Assembly (NCBI GenBank): GCA_017303975.1
Contig: JAFLBG010000021.1
Coordinates: forward strand, 1-54,449
From: Bacteroidota bacterium
Lineage (GTDB): Bacteria; Bacteroidota; Bacteroidia; JAFLBG01
DNA: 54,449 nucleotides
Direction: 5' to 3'
How positions within the stretch are numbered: position 1 is the first letter of the stretch; each line of letters starts with the position of its first letter. The notes under the pieces were generated by a model. It saw only the letters and a program-made list of their open reading frames with translations. It was not told the DNA's origin and searched no databases. Shown here in pieces: positions 9,311 through 17,969 of the stretch. A program made the position numbers and the translations under genes.

Positions 9311-11170
9311 CTATTTTTTATTCATATTCAACCAAACTCCTAAAGAAAATTCTCTAAACTTATCCGATGAAAAATAACCATGCTGATTACTTATTTTACT
9401 AAAATCAGCTATTTCATCCGGAAACATTTGCATCAATTTACTTTGTGGAGTAGGAAATCCTTTTTTGTCTTTTCTGTACTTTATCTCCAAAGGCAACTCT
9501 TTTACCGATTCGCGCAAAATACATTTTTGCCAGCCATCTCGAATTTTAATCGAATCCGGAATTGTAAAACAATAATCAACCAACCTGTAATCTAAAAATG
9601 GATGCCTGGATTCTACGCTAAACGCCATTGCATCTCTGTCATCACATTTAACATACACAGGAATAGTATGCTCTGTTAAATCTCTAATTAATTTATGATT
9701 TAATGTTTTGTCGGCTTTCTCTGCCAACTCTACTCTATTTAACTTATTATTTGACTTACTGGCCAACTTTATATCATATTTAATGCTATTATAAACGAGT
9801 TTATGATAAAAAGAAGCAGGTTTTTCTTTCATTACAGAATAGGAGTTTGCTTCATTTAAATAGCTCCCAACTTTACCTTTCTTTACTAAAAATTTTAAGT
9901 AGGCATAAAAATGATGATGATAGCCTCCTAAATACTCATCTGCTCCTTGGCCGTTTATTAATACTTTAATCCCTTGTTCGTGTACTAATTTATACAACCT
10001 ATATTGTGCATAAAACGAAAAGGTTTGTATTGGGCTATCTTGAAAATGTGTTTGTAAAATAAAATCATCTATCGTAAAAAATTCTAAGGGATTTACGGAG
10101 TGGTACTTTATTTTTAAATCGTCAGCTGCTATTTTAATAAAACTAGATTCATCTTCCGATGAACCAGGAAATACTACCGAAAAAGCATGAAATTTTTCGT
10201 TATTAGGCAGCAATGTCTTTTTTGCTATTGCAGTAACAGCTGTAGAATCTAAACCTCCGGAGAGTGCAAATCCAACCGGCACATCAGACCGTAAACGTAG
10301 TCGAATAGCATCCGTAAGCAGCCATTTAAATTGTTCGAAAATTTCAGCATCTGACTTCCCGTAATTTGAATGATTGGGTTGAATAGTGTAGTAACACTTT
10401 TGTGTTTCCGCTGAAATAACCTGTTGCTCTGTTAACGAAACAAAGGTGTAGTGAGCCCATTTAAACCTAAAAATATTTGTATAAAATGTTTTGTAATCGT
10501 AATCCAATATGCCTAGATCTGTAAATTTATTTATCACAGAACCAGATAATGTTAAGTCAACATTTTGGTAATGCACTATTTGCTTTATTTCCGAAGAAAT
10601 TATGTGTTCTTGTGTTGTTGAATAATAATACAATGGTTTTACAGAAAATCTATCATTCGCAATAAATAGTTGACGCGTATTTTTATCATAAATAACGATA
10701 GAAAACATTCCATTAAACCGCGATAAACAATCTTTGCCCCACTTGTGATATGCTTTTAAAACAACTTCGGTATCTGTTTTTGTTCTGAATGAATAACCCA
10801 AGCCCTCTAACTCTTGCTTAATCTCCACATAATTATACACTTCTCCATTAAAAATAATCCAATTACCCGACTCCGAATCAAACATGGGTTGATGACCATT
10901 GGCGGATAAATCAATAATACTTAATCGCCTGTGCCCAAAAAGCAAATCTGCTGATTTATCTACATATGAATCTAAAGTTGTATTGCTATTTATCTCAGCA
11001 GGTGTTTCGTCTGTTTTCAAAATTTGAAATGTACCTGTTTTAGAGTTGATTAAAACAACCCCCTCTCCATCCGGACCACGGTGCTTAATAGATTTAAGAG
11101 ATACTAAAGAAGTATTAATATCCTCTTTAGTTAAACCAGATGGTTTAAAATATGTTAGTATTCCACACAC
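9311..11170 (-). CDS. asnB: Asparagine synthase (glutamine-hydrolysing) family protein
   Basis: A 619-residue class II glutamine amidotransferase fused to an asparagine-synthase domain. Cys2, exposed after removal of the initiator, is the glutaminase nucleophile. Family motifs HRGPDGEG, HRRLSIIDLS and FNGEVYNY follow. The synthetase PP-loop SGGLDST is at 304-310 and GADEYLGGYHHH comes later. The start is GTG at 11168-11170, fixed by the need for MCGI. In polysaccharide loci such proteins (WbpS-like) amidate uronic acids rather than aspartate, and the neighbouring sugar amidotransferase makes that plausible here. True asparagine synthesis cannot be excluded. A near-ideal promoter abuts the start codon. 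Confidence 0.88.
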   Translation of the reverse strand: MCGILTYFKPSGLTKEDINTSLVSLKSIKHRGPDGEGVVLINSKTGTFQILKTDETPAEINSNTTLDSYVDKSADLLFGHRRLSIIDLSANGHQPMFDSESGNWIIFNGEVYNYVEIKQELEGLGYSFRTKTDTEVVLKAYHKWGKDCLSRFNGMFSIVIYDKNTRQLFIANDRFSVKPLYYYSTTQEHIISSEIKQIVHYQNVDLTLSGSVINKFTDLGILDYDYKTFYTNIFRFKWAHYTFVSLTEQQVISAETQKCYYTIQPNHSNYGKSDAEIFEQFKWLLTDAIRLRLRSDVPVGFALSGGLDSTAVTAIAKKTLLPNNEKFHAFSVVFPGSSEDESSFIKIAADDLKIKYHSVNPLEFFTIDDFILQTHFQDSPIQTFSFYAQYRLYKLVHEQGIKVLINGQGADEYLGGYHHHFYAYLKFLVKKGKVGSYLNEANSYSVMKEKPASFYHKLVYNSIKYDIKLASKSNNKLNRVELAEKADKTLNHKLIRDLTEHTIPVYVKCDDRDAMAFSVESRHPFLDYRLVDYCFTIPDSIKIRDGWQKCILRESVKELPLEIKYRKDKKGFPTPQSKLMQMFPDEIADFSKISNQHGYFSSDKFREFSLGVWLNMNKK

Positions 11171-11176
11171 GCACTA

Positions 11177-11206
11177 CAAATATATCAAACAAACCCTACT
11201 TATCAA
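11177..11206 (-). promoter_or_regulatory. Bacteroidota-type promoter of the asnB-like operon
   Basis: On the minus strand a TTG (11204-11206), a 19-base spacer and TATATTTG (11177-11184) match the Bacteroidota consensus TTG-N(17-23)-TAnnTTTG exactly. The -7 box ends only six bases before the GTG start codon, so transcription would begin at or just before the coding sequence. This is read by eye; no transcript data support it. Confidence 0.6.
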
Positions 11207-11314
11207 GTAAAAGAAAGGGCTATTCATTCCCATAATCAACCGTTTATGAAGTTCTTAAAAGCAATTAAAGAATAATGGCTATTTTTAACTACAACAAGCA
11301 ATAGATACCTTCAA

Positions 11315-12772
11315 ATGAAAAAAATAATGTTTTTATTACTTTGTGCATCGCTAAAACTAATTGGCCAGCCGGAGGTTTACTTTAATTATGCCACATTTAA
11401 CTCACCAACGAAAGGGCCATACATAGAAACCTATATGTCTGTTGTTGGAAAAAGTTTATTATTTAAAAAGAATACCAACAATAAATTTCAAGGCAAAATG
11501 GAAGTTGGCATTCTGTTTTTGCAAAATGAACAGATTAAAGCCTCCAAAAAATATATTTTAAACAGTAGTGAGCTGGATGACACCACTAATAAACCTATCA
11601 TATTAGACCAACAGCGATTTTTATTGGAGCCTGGAGCTTACGAATTAGAAATTTCAAGAAAAGATTATAATAAGCCCAACTCAAAAGTATATGTAAATAA
11701 AATACCTGTTAAAATCTATTTTCCTTTGGATTCCGTCTCTATATCAGGCATTCAATTTTTAGAATCATATAAAAAAAGTGAACAGCAAGGAGAACTTACT
11801 AAGAACGGACTAGACATGATACCATATGTTTCCGACTATTTTCCGGACAACATGAGTACTATTAAATTTTACACAGAATTATACAATACGCAAAAAGCAC
11901 TTGGGGTAGATGAAAAATTTTTAGTTTATTATTATATCGAATCGTATGAAGCTCAGAGAATACTTCCCGATTACTCCTCATTTAGTAAGCAAGTTGCAAA
12001 TGTTGTAAATCCAGTATTAGCCGAATTTAAAATAGATAAACTTCCATCTGGTAACTATAATCTTGTAGTAGAGGTAAAAAACAAAAACAACGAAATTATA
12101 CTTGCCAAAAAGCAGTTTTTTCAAAGACATAATCCTAATGTTGTTCCTAAAATAGAAGATATTGCTGCCAGTACATTGATTACCAAAGGCTCTTATTTCG
12201 AAAACCTCAATAGCAAAGACACGTTAATTGCTTACATTAAATCACTTAAACCTATTGCTACAGGTGCGGAGAAATCAATTGCAGAAAAAAAATTGGATGG
12301 GTACGATATTTCTATTCTAAAGCAATATTTCTTTAATTTTTGGGATACAAGAAATCACACTGAACCAGAAAAAGAATGGTTTGCCTACCACAAACAAGTT
12401 TTAAAGGTAAACCATGAATTTGGTACCCAAACACGAAGAGGTTATGACACAGACAGAGGAAGGGTATATTTACAATATGGCGAACCTAATCAACGCTCGG
12501 TTGTGAATAGCGAATCGGACACTTATCCTTATGAAATATGGCAATACTACCGAATTAATGGCCAAACAAATAAGAAATTTGTTTTTTATAATCCTGATTT
12601 AGCCTCAAACAACTACCAATTGATTCACTCGGATACTAGAGGTGAGGTGCGAAACGAGAATTGGCAAGTACTACTAAAAAAACGAAATAATATGCCATTT
12701 AATTTAGATACGCAGAATGGCAGCAATAACTATGGTGGCAATTCCGATGTTCTTTTTAAAAATCCTAGATAA
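11315..12772 (+). CDS. GWxTD domain-containing exported protein
   Basis: A 485-residue protein with a signal peptide (MKKIMFLLLCASLKLIGQ). The C-terminal part contains the GWxTD-domain signature: FFNFWDTRNHTEPEKEW (about residue 340), then TRRGYDTDRGRVYLQYGEP (about 373-391) and YEIWQYY. The family (TIGR04514) is widespread in Bacteroidota and some Acidobacteriota and its function is unknown; the rest of this protein is beta-rich. It is 36 bases upstream of a glycosyltransferase gene on the same strand, suggesting co-transcription. The domain call is confident and no biochemical role is proposed. Confidence 0.85.
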   Translation: MKKIMFLLLCASLKLIGQPEVYFNYATFNSPTKGPYIETYMSVVGKSLLFKKNTNNKFQGKMEVGILFLQNEQIKASKKYILNSSELDDTTNKPIILDQQRFLLEPGAYELEISRKDYNKPNSKVYVNKIPVKIYFPLDSVSISGIQFLESYKKSEQQGELTKNGLDMIPYVSDYFPDNMSTIKFYTELYNTQKALGVDEKFLVYYYIESYEAQRILPDYSSFSKQVANVVNPVLAEFKIDKLPSGNYNLVVEVKNKNNEIILAKKQFFQRHNPNVVPKIEDIAASTLITKGSYFENLNSKDTLIAYIKSLKPIATGAEKSIAEKKLDGYDISILKQYFFNFWDTRNHTEPEKEWFAYHKQVLKVNHEFGTQTRRGYDTDRGRVYLQYGEPNQRSVVNSESDTYPYEIWQYYRINGQTNKKFVFYNPDLASNNYQLIHSDTRGEVRNENWQVLLKKRNNMPFNLDTQNGSNNYGGNSDVLFKNPR

Positions 12773-12808
12773 TTTTTTGTTTAACTTTAGCAACTCAACA
12801 AACGTATA

Positions 12809-13837
12809 TTGAAAGTTGCGATAGTTATATTAAATTGGAATGGCAAGGCATTGCTAGAAAAATTCCTGCCCTCTGTAATTACCAATAATTGCAGTTATGC
12901 AACTATTTATGTTGCAGATAATGCCTCTACAGATGATTCTATATCCTTTCTTAAAACCAATTTCCCCCAAATTGAAATTATTTCGAATGCCGTAAATGGT
13001 GGATTTGCAAAAGGCTATAACGATGCTTTACGTAAAATTGATGCGGATTATTATGTTTTGCTTAACTCAGATGTAGAAGTTACTGCCAATTGGATAGAAA
13101 GCGTAATTGCTTTAATGGAAAGTGACAATCAAATAGCTGCTTGCCAGCCTAAAATTAAATCTTACAACAACAAAGATTATTTTGAATATGCCGGAGCAGC
13201 AGGTGGATTTATAGATAAGTACGGTTATCCTTTTTGTAGGGGACGAATATTTAATTCGTTTGAAAAAGATGAGGGACAATACAATGATGTAAAAGAGATT
13301 ATGTGGGCTACAGGAGCCTGCTTATTTATTCGTGCCGATATTTATAAAAAAGTAGGTGGTTTAGATGAAGATTTTTTTGCGCACATGGAAGAGATAGATT
13401 TATGTTGGCGAATAAAAAATTTAGGTTGGAAAATTATGTATTGCCCCTACTCCACTGTATATCATTTAGGAGGTGGAACTCTATCTAAAATTAACCACCA
13501 TAAAACTTATTTAAATTTTAGAAACAATTTATACCTATTGTGCAAAAATCATTCCTCGGAATATTTTAGAATAAAACTTTTTCTTCGGTTTATTTTAGAT
13601 GGTATTGCAGCCATAAAATTTTTAGGTTCTTTGGAATTCGACCACTTTTGGGCTGTATTTAGAGCGCACATGAGTTTTTATGCTAATTTTTCAAGTGTAT
13701 TAAGAAAGAGAAACGAACTTAAAAAACAGATTAAAACATACTCCACATCTGCTATTTACAGAGAAAGTTTGATTAAAGCATACTTTTTTAGAGGTGTACG
13801 TAAATTTTCCGAATTAAAGCAGGACTTATTTTACTAA
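12809..13837 (+). CDS. Glycosyltransferase family 2 protein
   Basis: A 342-residue GT-A fold glycosyltransferase. It opens MKVAIVILNWNG from a TTG start at 12809-12811; the family's usual opening begins exactly there. The nucleotide-sugar-binding pattern includes VADNASTDDS (about 35-44), the DxD-like NSDVEV (about 86-91), ATGACLFIRAD and the acceptor-side motif DEDFFAHMEEIDLCWR (about 188-203). This rhamnosyltransferase-like architecture is common in lipopolysaccharide and exopolysaccharide loci. The C-terminal ~100 residues include a hydrophobic, basic region that may touch the membrane. It follows the GWxTD gene and converges on aroQ with a 12-base overlap of the 3' ends. Donor and acceptor sugars are unknown. 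Confidence 0.9.
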   Translation: MKVAIVILNWNGKALLEKFLPSVITNNCSYATIYVADNASTDDSISFLKTNFPQIEIISNAVNGGFAKGYNDALRKIDADYYVLLNSDVEVTANWIESVIALMESDNQIAACQPKIKSYNNKDYFEYAGAAGGFIDKYGYPFCRGRIFNSFEKDEGQYNDVKEIMWATGACLFIRADIYKKVGGLDEDFFAHMEEIDLCWRIKNLGWKIMYCPYSTVYHLGGGTLSKINHHKTYLNFRNNLYLLCKNHSSEYFRIKLFLRFILDGIAAIKFLGSLEFDHFWAVFRAHMSFYANFSSVLRKRNELKKQIKTYSTSAIYRESLIKAYFFRGVRKFSELKQDLFY

Positions 13838-14245
13838 GAAACTCTCTATTGCCAAGGAATACGAATTAAGTCCAAAACCCAAAATCAAACCTTTACAAAC
13901 AGGCGTAATAAAGGAATTATGCCTAAACGATTCTCTAGATGCTGTATTAGACATATGAACCTCCACAACACTTGTTTTTATAGACGCTATAGCATCTCGC
14001 AATGCAATTGAAGTATGTGTGTATGCTCCCGCATTCAAGATAATTCCATCGTAAGTAAAGCCAACTTCTTGAAGTTTTGAAACAAGCTCTCCTTCTATGT
14101 TACTTTGAAAATAATCAATTGTATGGGCAGAATATTTTTGTTTTAACTCGTCTAAAAAAAACTCGAAAGATTTATCTCCGTATATGGATGGCTCTCGAAC
14201 ACCAACTAAATTAAGGTTAGGACCGTTAATGATTATAAAGTTCAT
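13826..14245 (-). CDS. aroQ: Type II 3-dehydroquinate dehydratase
   Basis: AroQ dehydrates 3-dehydroquinate to 3-dehydroshikimate in the shikimate pathway. The 139-residue protein has normal length and all landmarks: NGPNLNLVG at the N-terminus, catalytic Tyr22 with Arg17, NAGAYTHTS (N71), EVHMSN (H97) and SRESFRHNS. It is a cytoplasmic dodecamer in characterised relatives. Its 3' end overlaps that of the glycosyltransferase by 12 bases. It is divergent from xerD with 69 bases between starts. No other aro gene is nearby. Confidence 0.95.
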   Translation of the reverse strand: MNFIIINGPNLNLVGVREPSIYGDKSFEFFLDELKQKYSAHTIDYFQSNIEGELVSKLQEVGFTYDGIILNAGAYTHTSIALRDAIASIKTSVVEVHMSNTASRESFRHNSFITPVCKGLILGFGLNSYSLAIESFLVK

Positions 14246-14314
14246 ATGTTCTATTTACAATTAAAAATGAAATTTAATTTATAACTTCATTTTAAAGTAA
14301 ATCAAATTTACTAA

Positions 14315-15229
14315 ATGGATTGGAACTCTGCTATAAATGGTTTTGTATCTTACTTAAAACTGGAATTATCACTTTCAGATAACACTATTGAAGCTTACGA
14401 AAACGACATTCGAAAACTACAAATTTTTTTCACAAAACCGGAATGTACCAAGCAGCCCAATACTATACTCTATCAAGATCTTCAGGAATATCTAGGTAGT
14501 TTTTACGAACTTAAAAAAGCAGCTACTACTCAAGCTAGAGCACTTTCCGGAATTAAAGCATTTTACAAGTATTTGCTGTTAGAGGGCGAACTTACTTCCG
14601 ACCCTACCGAATTAATGGAAAGCCCTAAAACTATTAGACGCTTGCCTGATGTGTTGAGCGAAGATGAAATCAATAAAATGATTGATGCAATTGATTTATC
14701 CACAAAAGAAGGACATCGAAATAAAGCTATACTGGAAACTCTTTACAGTTGCGGGTTGCGAGTATCCGAACTGGTAAATCTAAAAATTTCTAATCTTCAT
14801 TTAGAAGATGAGTTCATTCGAGTAATTGGCAAAGGCGATAAAGAAAGAATTGTGCCTATTGGCAGCTCCGCTATTAAACACATAAAAATTTACTTAGAAG
14901 AAAACAGGGTGCATCAAAAAGTAGCACAAAAATTTGAAAACTTTGTTTTTATAAATAACCGAGGCACCTCCTTAACCAGAGTAATGGTATTTACAATAAT
15001 AAAGCGATTAGCTTTGCAAACAGGAATAAAAAAGGATATTGGACCACATACCTTTCGACACTCTTTTGCAACCCATTTAATAAACCATGGTGCCGATTTA
15101 CGAGCAGTACAAGAAATGCTCGGACATCAATCCATTACAACAACCGAAATTTATACGCATATTGACAGAACGTATCTTAAGGATATGATTCTAAAGTACC
15201 ATCCTAGAAATAAAAACAAACAAATTTAG
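14315..15229 (+). CDS. xerD: Tyrosine recombinase XerD
   Basis: A 304-residue site-specific recombinase for chromosome-dimer resolution. An N-terminal SAM-like core-binding domain (about 1-95) precedes the catalytic domain. The catalytic residues are visible: R149 (SCGLRVSEL), K173 (IGKGDKER), H245 and R248 (HTFRHSFATHL), H271 (LGHQS) and the tyrosine nucleophile Y280 (EIYTHI). Length and lack of an Arm-DNA domain argue for a housekeeping Xer enzyme and not a phage or transposon integrase, and no attachment repeats flank it. The next gene starts one base after its stop, so it leads an operon with a small membrane protein and the TPR-SpoIIE phosphatase. Confidence 0.93.
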   Translation: MDWNSAINGFVSYLKLELSLSDNTIEAYENDIRKLQIFFTKPECTKQPNTILYQDLQEYLGSFYELKKAATTQARALSGIKAFYKYLLLEGELTSDPTELMESPKTIRRLPDVLSEDEINKMIDAIDLSTKEGHRNKAILETLYSCGLRVSELVNLKISNLHLEDEFIRVIGKGDKERIVPIGSSAIKHIKIYLEENRVHQKVAQKFENFVFINNRGTSLTRVMVFTIIKRLALQTGIKKDIGPHTFRHSFATHLINHGADLRAVQEMLGHQSITTTEIYTHIDRTYLKDMILKYHPRNKNKQI

Positions 15230-15230
15230 T

Positions 15231-15572
15231 ATGCATACTACCAAACGACCATTACTAATTTCTATTGCATGCATAATTGGCTATATATGGGTAGTTTTTA
15301 TGTTTCCGTCTATATTCTCGCCTGCCATAAAACGAATGGGAAGTTGGATACCTGCTTTATATGGATTAGTAACAGCTTTAACATTTATTGCATTTGTAGG
15401 TATTTGGCACATGAAACGTTGGGGAGTCGAACTTTTTTTAGCTAATACACTATTAAAAGTATGCGTTGAGTTAATTTTTAAAGATGAAATTGGTATAGCA
15501 GGGTTATCATTATCGCTTATACTTTTAGCGGTTTTTATTGTATATTACAAACGCATGAATAAAAACTTGTAG
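15231..15572 (+). CDS. Small four-helix membrane protein, unknown function
   Basis: A 113-residue hydrophobic protein with about four transmembrane segments (residues ~8-26, 40-60, 66-84 and 89-107) joined by short charged loops and ending in a basic KRMNKNL tail. I do not recognise a named family. It begins one base after the xerD stop and ends eight bases before the TPR-SpoIIE phosphatase gene, so it is almost certainly translated from the same message. It could be a passenger or a membrane partner of the phosphatase; nothing in the sequence decides this. Confidence 0.7.
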   Translation: MHTTKRPLLISIACIIGYIWVVFMFPSIFSPAIKRMGSWIPALYGLVTALTFIAFVGIWHMKRWGVELFLANTLLKVCVELIFKDEIGIAGLSLSLILLAVFIVYYKRMNKNL

Positions 15573-15580
15573 TGTATTAA

Positions 15581-17938
15581 ATGAATGCAACTATTAAAAA
15601 TAAATCCCTACTATTTTTAGTACTACTCTTGGTAGCGTTTTCACTTAATACTGCCGCAAAAGCTTCTTTTGAAAAAAAATGCACCTCCGACACATGCCAA
15701 ATAAGCATACTATTAGATAGCGCAAATTTTTTATTTAAAAATGGAAATCTAAAAGGAGCATCTAGTTTTGCCAACGAAGGACTTAGAAGAGCTATTAAGT
15801 TGGGTTTAGATAGCCTTGAAGCAGAGGCTTTTTATCTAATTGGCAAAATTAGCTTTAAACAAAACAACTATACATCTTCATTAACTGAATATAACAAAGC
15901 TTTAAAATTATTTCAAATTTTATTTACTTCTGGAGGCACCACTAAAACACTAAATTCAATTGGGATTATTTACGAAAGACAAAGTCAGTACCCTATTGCG
16001 TTGGAGTATTATAACAAATCGTTTGCGATCGCTGAAAAAAACAAAGATTACAATGCACAATCGATAGCACTAACAAACATGGGAATTGTTTACGAAAAAC
16101 AAAACCAATTTTTTAAATCGTTAGACGCCTATTATAAAGCACTAGATATAAGTAAACGGGTAAATGACAAAGTAGGTCAAGCAAAAACTCTGATGGGAAT
16201 TGGAATTATAAATAATACAGTTGGCAGCTTTCCAAAAGCGTTAGACTGTTATTTACAAGCACTATCCATAGCAGAAGAAACAAAAGAGAGTGAACTTATT
16301 GTTAGTCTTTTGCTTAATATCGGACTAATTCAAACTAAGCAAAAAAACTATGAGTTAGCTCTAAACTATTTTGAAAAAGCTTTGAAAAGTGCCAATGAGA
16401 TAGATAACAAAAGAAGTATTTCTGATTGTTATAATCATATTGCATCAATCTTATATTACAAGAAAGAGTACTTAGAATCATTGAAATACAGAAAAGAGGC
16501 ACTCTCAATTAAGATTCAAATAAATGACGAGAAAGGCATTGGTTTAACGTACAACAATATTGGAAATGTTTATAAAGATATTTCGAATGAAGATTCTGCT
16601 TTTTATTATTACTCAAAGGCTATGGAAATTGCCGAATCTATTGGCGATAAAAAATTAATTTCTACCACACATATTAATCTAGGAGATGTTTTTATCAAAA
16701 ATGGGAAAGTGGCAGATGGGATAAAATTAATAAATGAAGGCATAGAAATTGCTGAATTAAAATCGTATACTGAAAATGTAAAAAATGGATATGAGATACT
16801 GAGTGTAGCATATGAAAAGCTTAATAACCACAAAGCTTCTTTAGCATCTTACAAGAAAGCTTCTGTATTAAAAGACAGCTTATCTTACTCCGAAAAAACG
16901 CAAGAAATGATGCGAAAATCAATGGAGTACGAGTTTGACAAAGAACAACAAAAAGCTATTATTGAAAGGGAACGTCTTGAAAAAGAAAACAAGGCCAAGC
17001 TAGAGAGCGAACAATTAAAAACTAAATACTTCACTATACTAACTTCGGTTGTTTTTGTTTTAATTTTAGTGATTGTAGTTTCTCTGATTAACACGCGCAG
17101 AAAGAATAGTATTATTGAATTTCAAATAACACGTGCAGAGAAAAATAAGAAAATAGTAGAATTACAAAAAAGGGAAATAGAAGAAATAAATAACGAACTT
17201 ATTTCTTCTATCAACTACTCTCAAAAACTACAAATAGCTACACTTCCTAAAGTTGAAGACATAAGAAAGGTATTTGCAGATAGTTTTGTACTATACAAAC
17301 CTAAATCTATTGTAAGTGGCGATTTTTATTGGTTGGCTGATACAGCTGATGTCGTTTATTTTGCTGTTGCCGATTGCACCGGACATGGTATTCCGGGCGC
17401 ATTAGTTAGTATGATTGGAACTAATTTGTTGTCGAGCAGCGTAATTGAATTTGGAATTAAAAATCCTGCCGAAATACTAGATAAACTTACGGAACTCATA
17501 AAAATTTATTTTGAAAAAAGCGCTACAACAATAAGCGATGGTATGGATATTTCTTTGTGCGCTCTAAATAAGCAAACAAGAATTTTAGAATGGGCTGGTG
17601 CCAACAATCCTTTATGGATAATTCGAGATAAGAAAATAATAGAACTTACTCCAAACAAGCAACCAATCAGTAATTTTGTTGAAACTAAAAAATTTACGAA
17701 TCACACGTTGCCACTTCAAGACAAGGATTGTATTTACTTATTTTCAGATGGATATGCAGATCAATTTGGAGGAGAAAAAGGAAAAAAATTTAAGTACAAA
17801 CATCTTGCAGAAACATTGATTAATATGAATAATATTGCGATGAGTAGCCAAGGAAGTGAACTTGATCTTATTTTTGAAAAATGGAAGGGTTTAAACGAAC
17901 AAGTAGATGATGTAACATTAATGGGAATTCGTATTTAA
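15581..17938 (+). CDS. TPR sensor with cytoplasmic SpoIIE-type Ser/Thr phosphatase
   Basis: A 785-residue membrane signalling protein. A signal/anchor (residues ~8-27) leads into about ten tetratricopeptide repeats (~40-430; recurring A-L-YYxKALxI patterns). A charged coiled coil (~440-480), one transmembrane helix (~482-505), a second coiled coil, and a PP2C/SpoIIE phosphatase domain (~560-785) follow. Metal-binding motifs are intact: VSGDFYW (~580), VADCTGHGIPGALVSM (~596), ISDGMDIS, FSDGYADQFGG and DDVTLMGI. The TPRs should face the periplasm and the phosphatase the cytoplasm. Such enzymes dephosphorylate STAS-like or SiaC-like proteins; a SiaB/SiaC pair lies about 5 kb downstream. It is the last gene of the xerD operon. 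Confidence 0.9.
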   Translation: MNATIKNKSLLFLVLLLVAFSLNTAAKASFEKKCTSDTCQISILLDSANFLFKNGNLKGASSFANEGLRRAIKLGLDSLEAEAFYLIGKISFKQNNYTSSLTEYNKALKLFQILFTSGGTTKTLNSIGIIYERQSQYPIALEYYNKSFAIAEKNKDYNAQSIALTNMGIVYEKQNQFFKSLDAYYKALDISKRVNDKVGQAKTLMGIGIINNTVGSFPKALDCYLQALSIAEETKESELIVSLLLNIGLIQTKQKNYELALNYFEKALKSANEIDNKRSISDCYNHIASILYYKKEYLESLKYRKEALSIKIQINDEKGIGLTYNNIGNVYKDISNEDSAFYYYSKAMEIAESIGDKKLISTTHINLGDVFIKNGKVADGIKLINEGIEIAELKSYTENVKNGYEILSVAYEKLNNHKASLASYKKASVLKDSLSYSEKTQEMMRKSMEYEFDKEQQKAIIERERLEKENKAKLESEQLKTKYFTILTSVVFVLILVIVVSLINTRRKNSIIEFQITRAEKNKKIVELQKREIEEINNELISSINYSQKLQIATLPKVEDIRKVFADSFVLYKPKSIVSGDFYWLADTADVVYFAVADCTGHGIPGALVSMIGTNLLSSSVIEFGIKNPAEILDKLTELIKIYFEKSATTISDGMDISLCALNKQTRILEWAGANNPLWIIRDKKIIELTPNKQPISNFVETKKFTNHTLPLQDKDCIYLFSDGYADQFGGEKGKKFKYKHLAETLINMNNIAMSSQGSELDLIFEKWKGLNEQVDDVTLMGIRI

Positions 17939-17969
17939 TAAAATAGTAATAATCTAAAAATATGTATTT

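Noticed and set aside
8179-13837. A complete O-antigen or capsule locus
   Set aside because: Only an amidotransferase pair and one glycosyltransferase are present; there is no flippase, polymerase or nucleotide-sugar pathway and the genes lie on opposing strands.
14315-15229. Tyrosine recombinase as a mobile-element integrase
   Set aside because: Size and motifs fit housekeeping XerD, it has no Arm-binding domain, and no flanking attachment repeats or cargo genes were seen.
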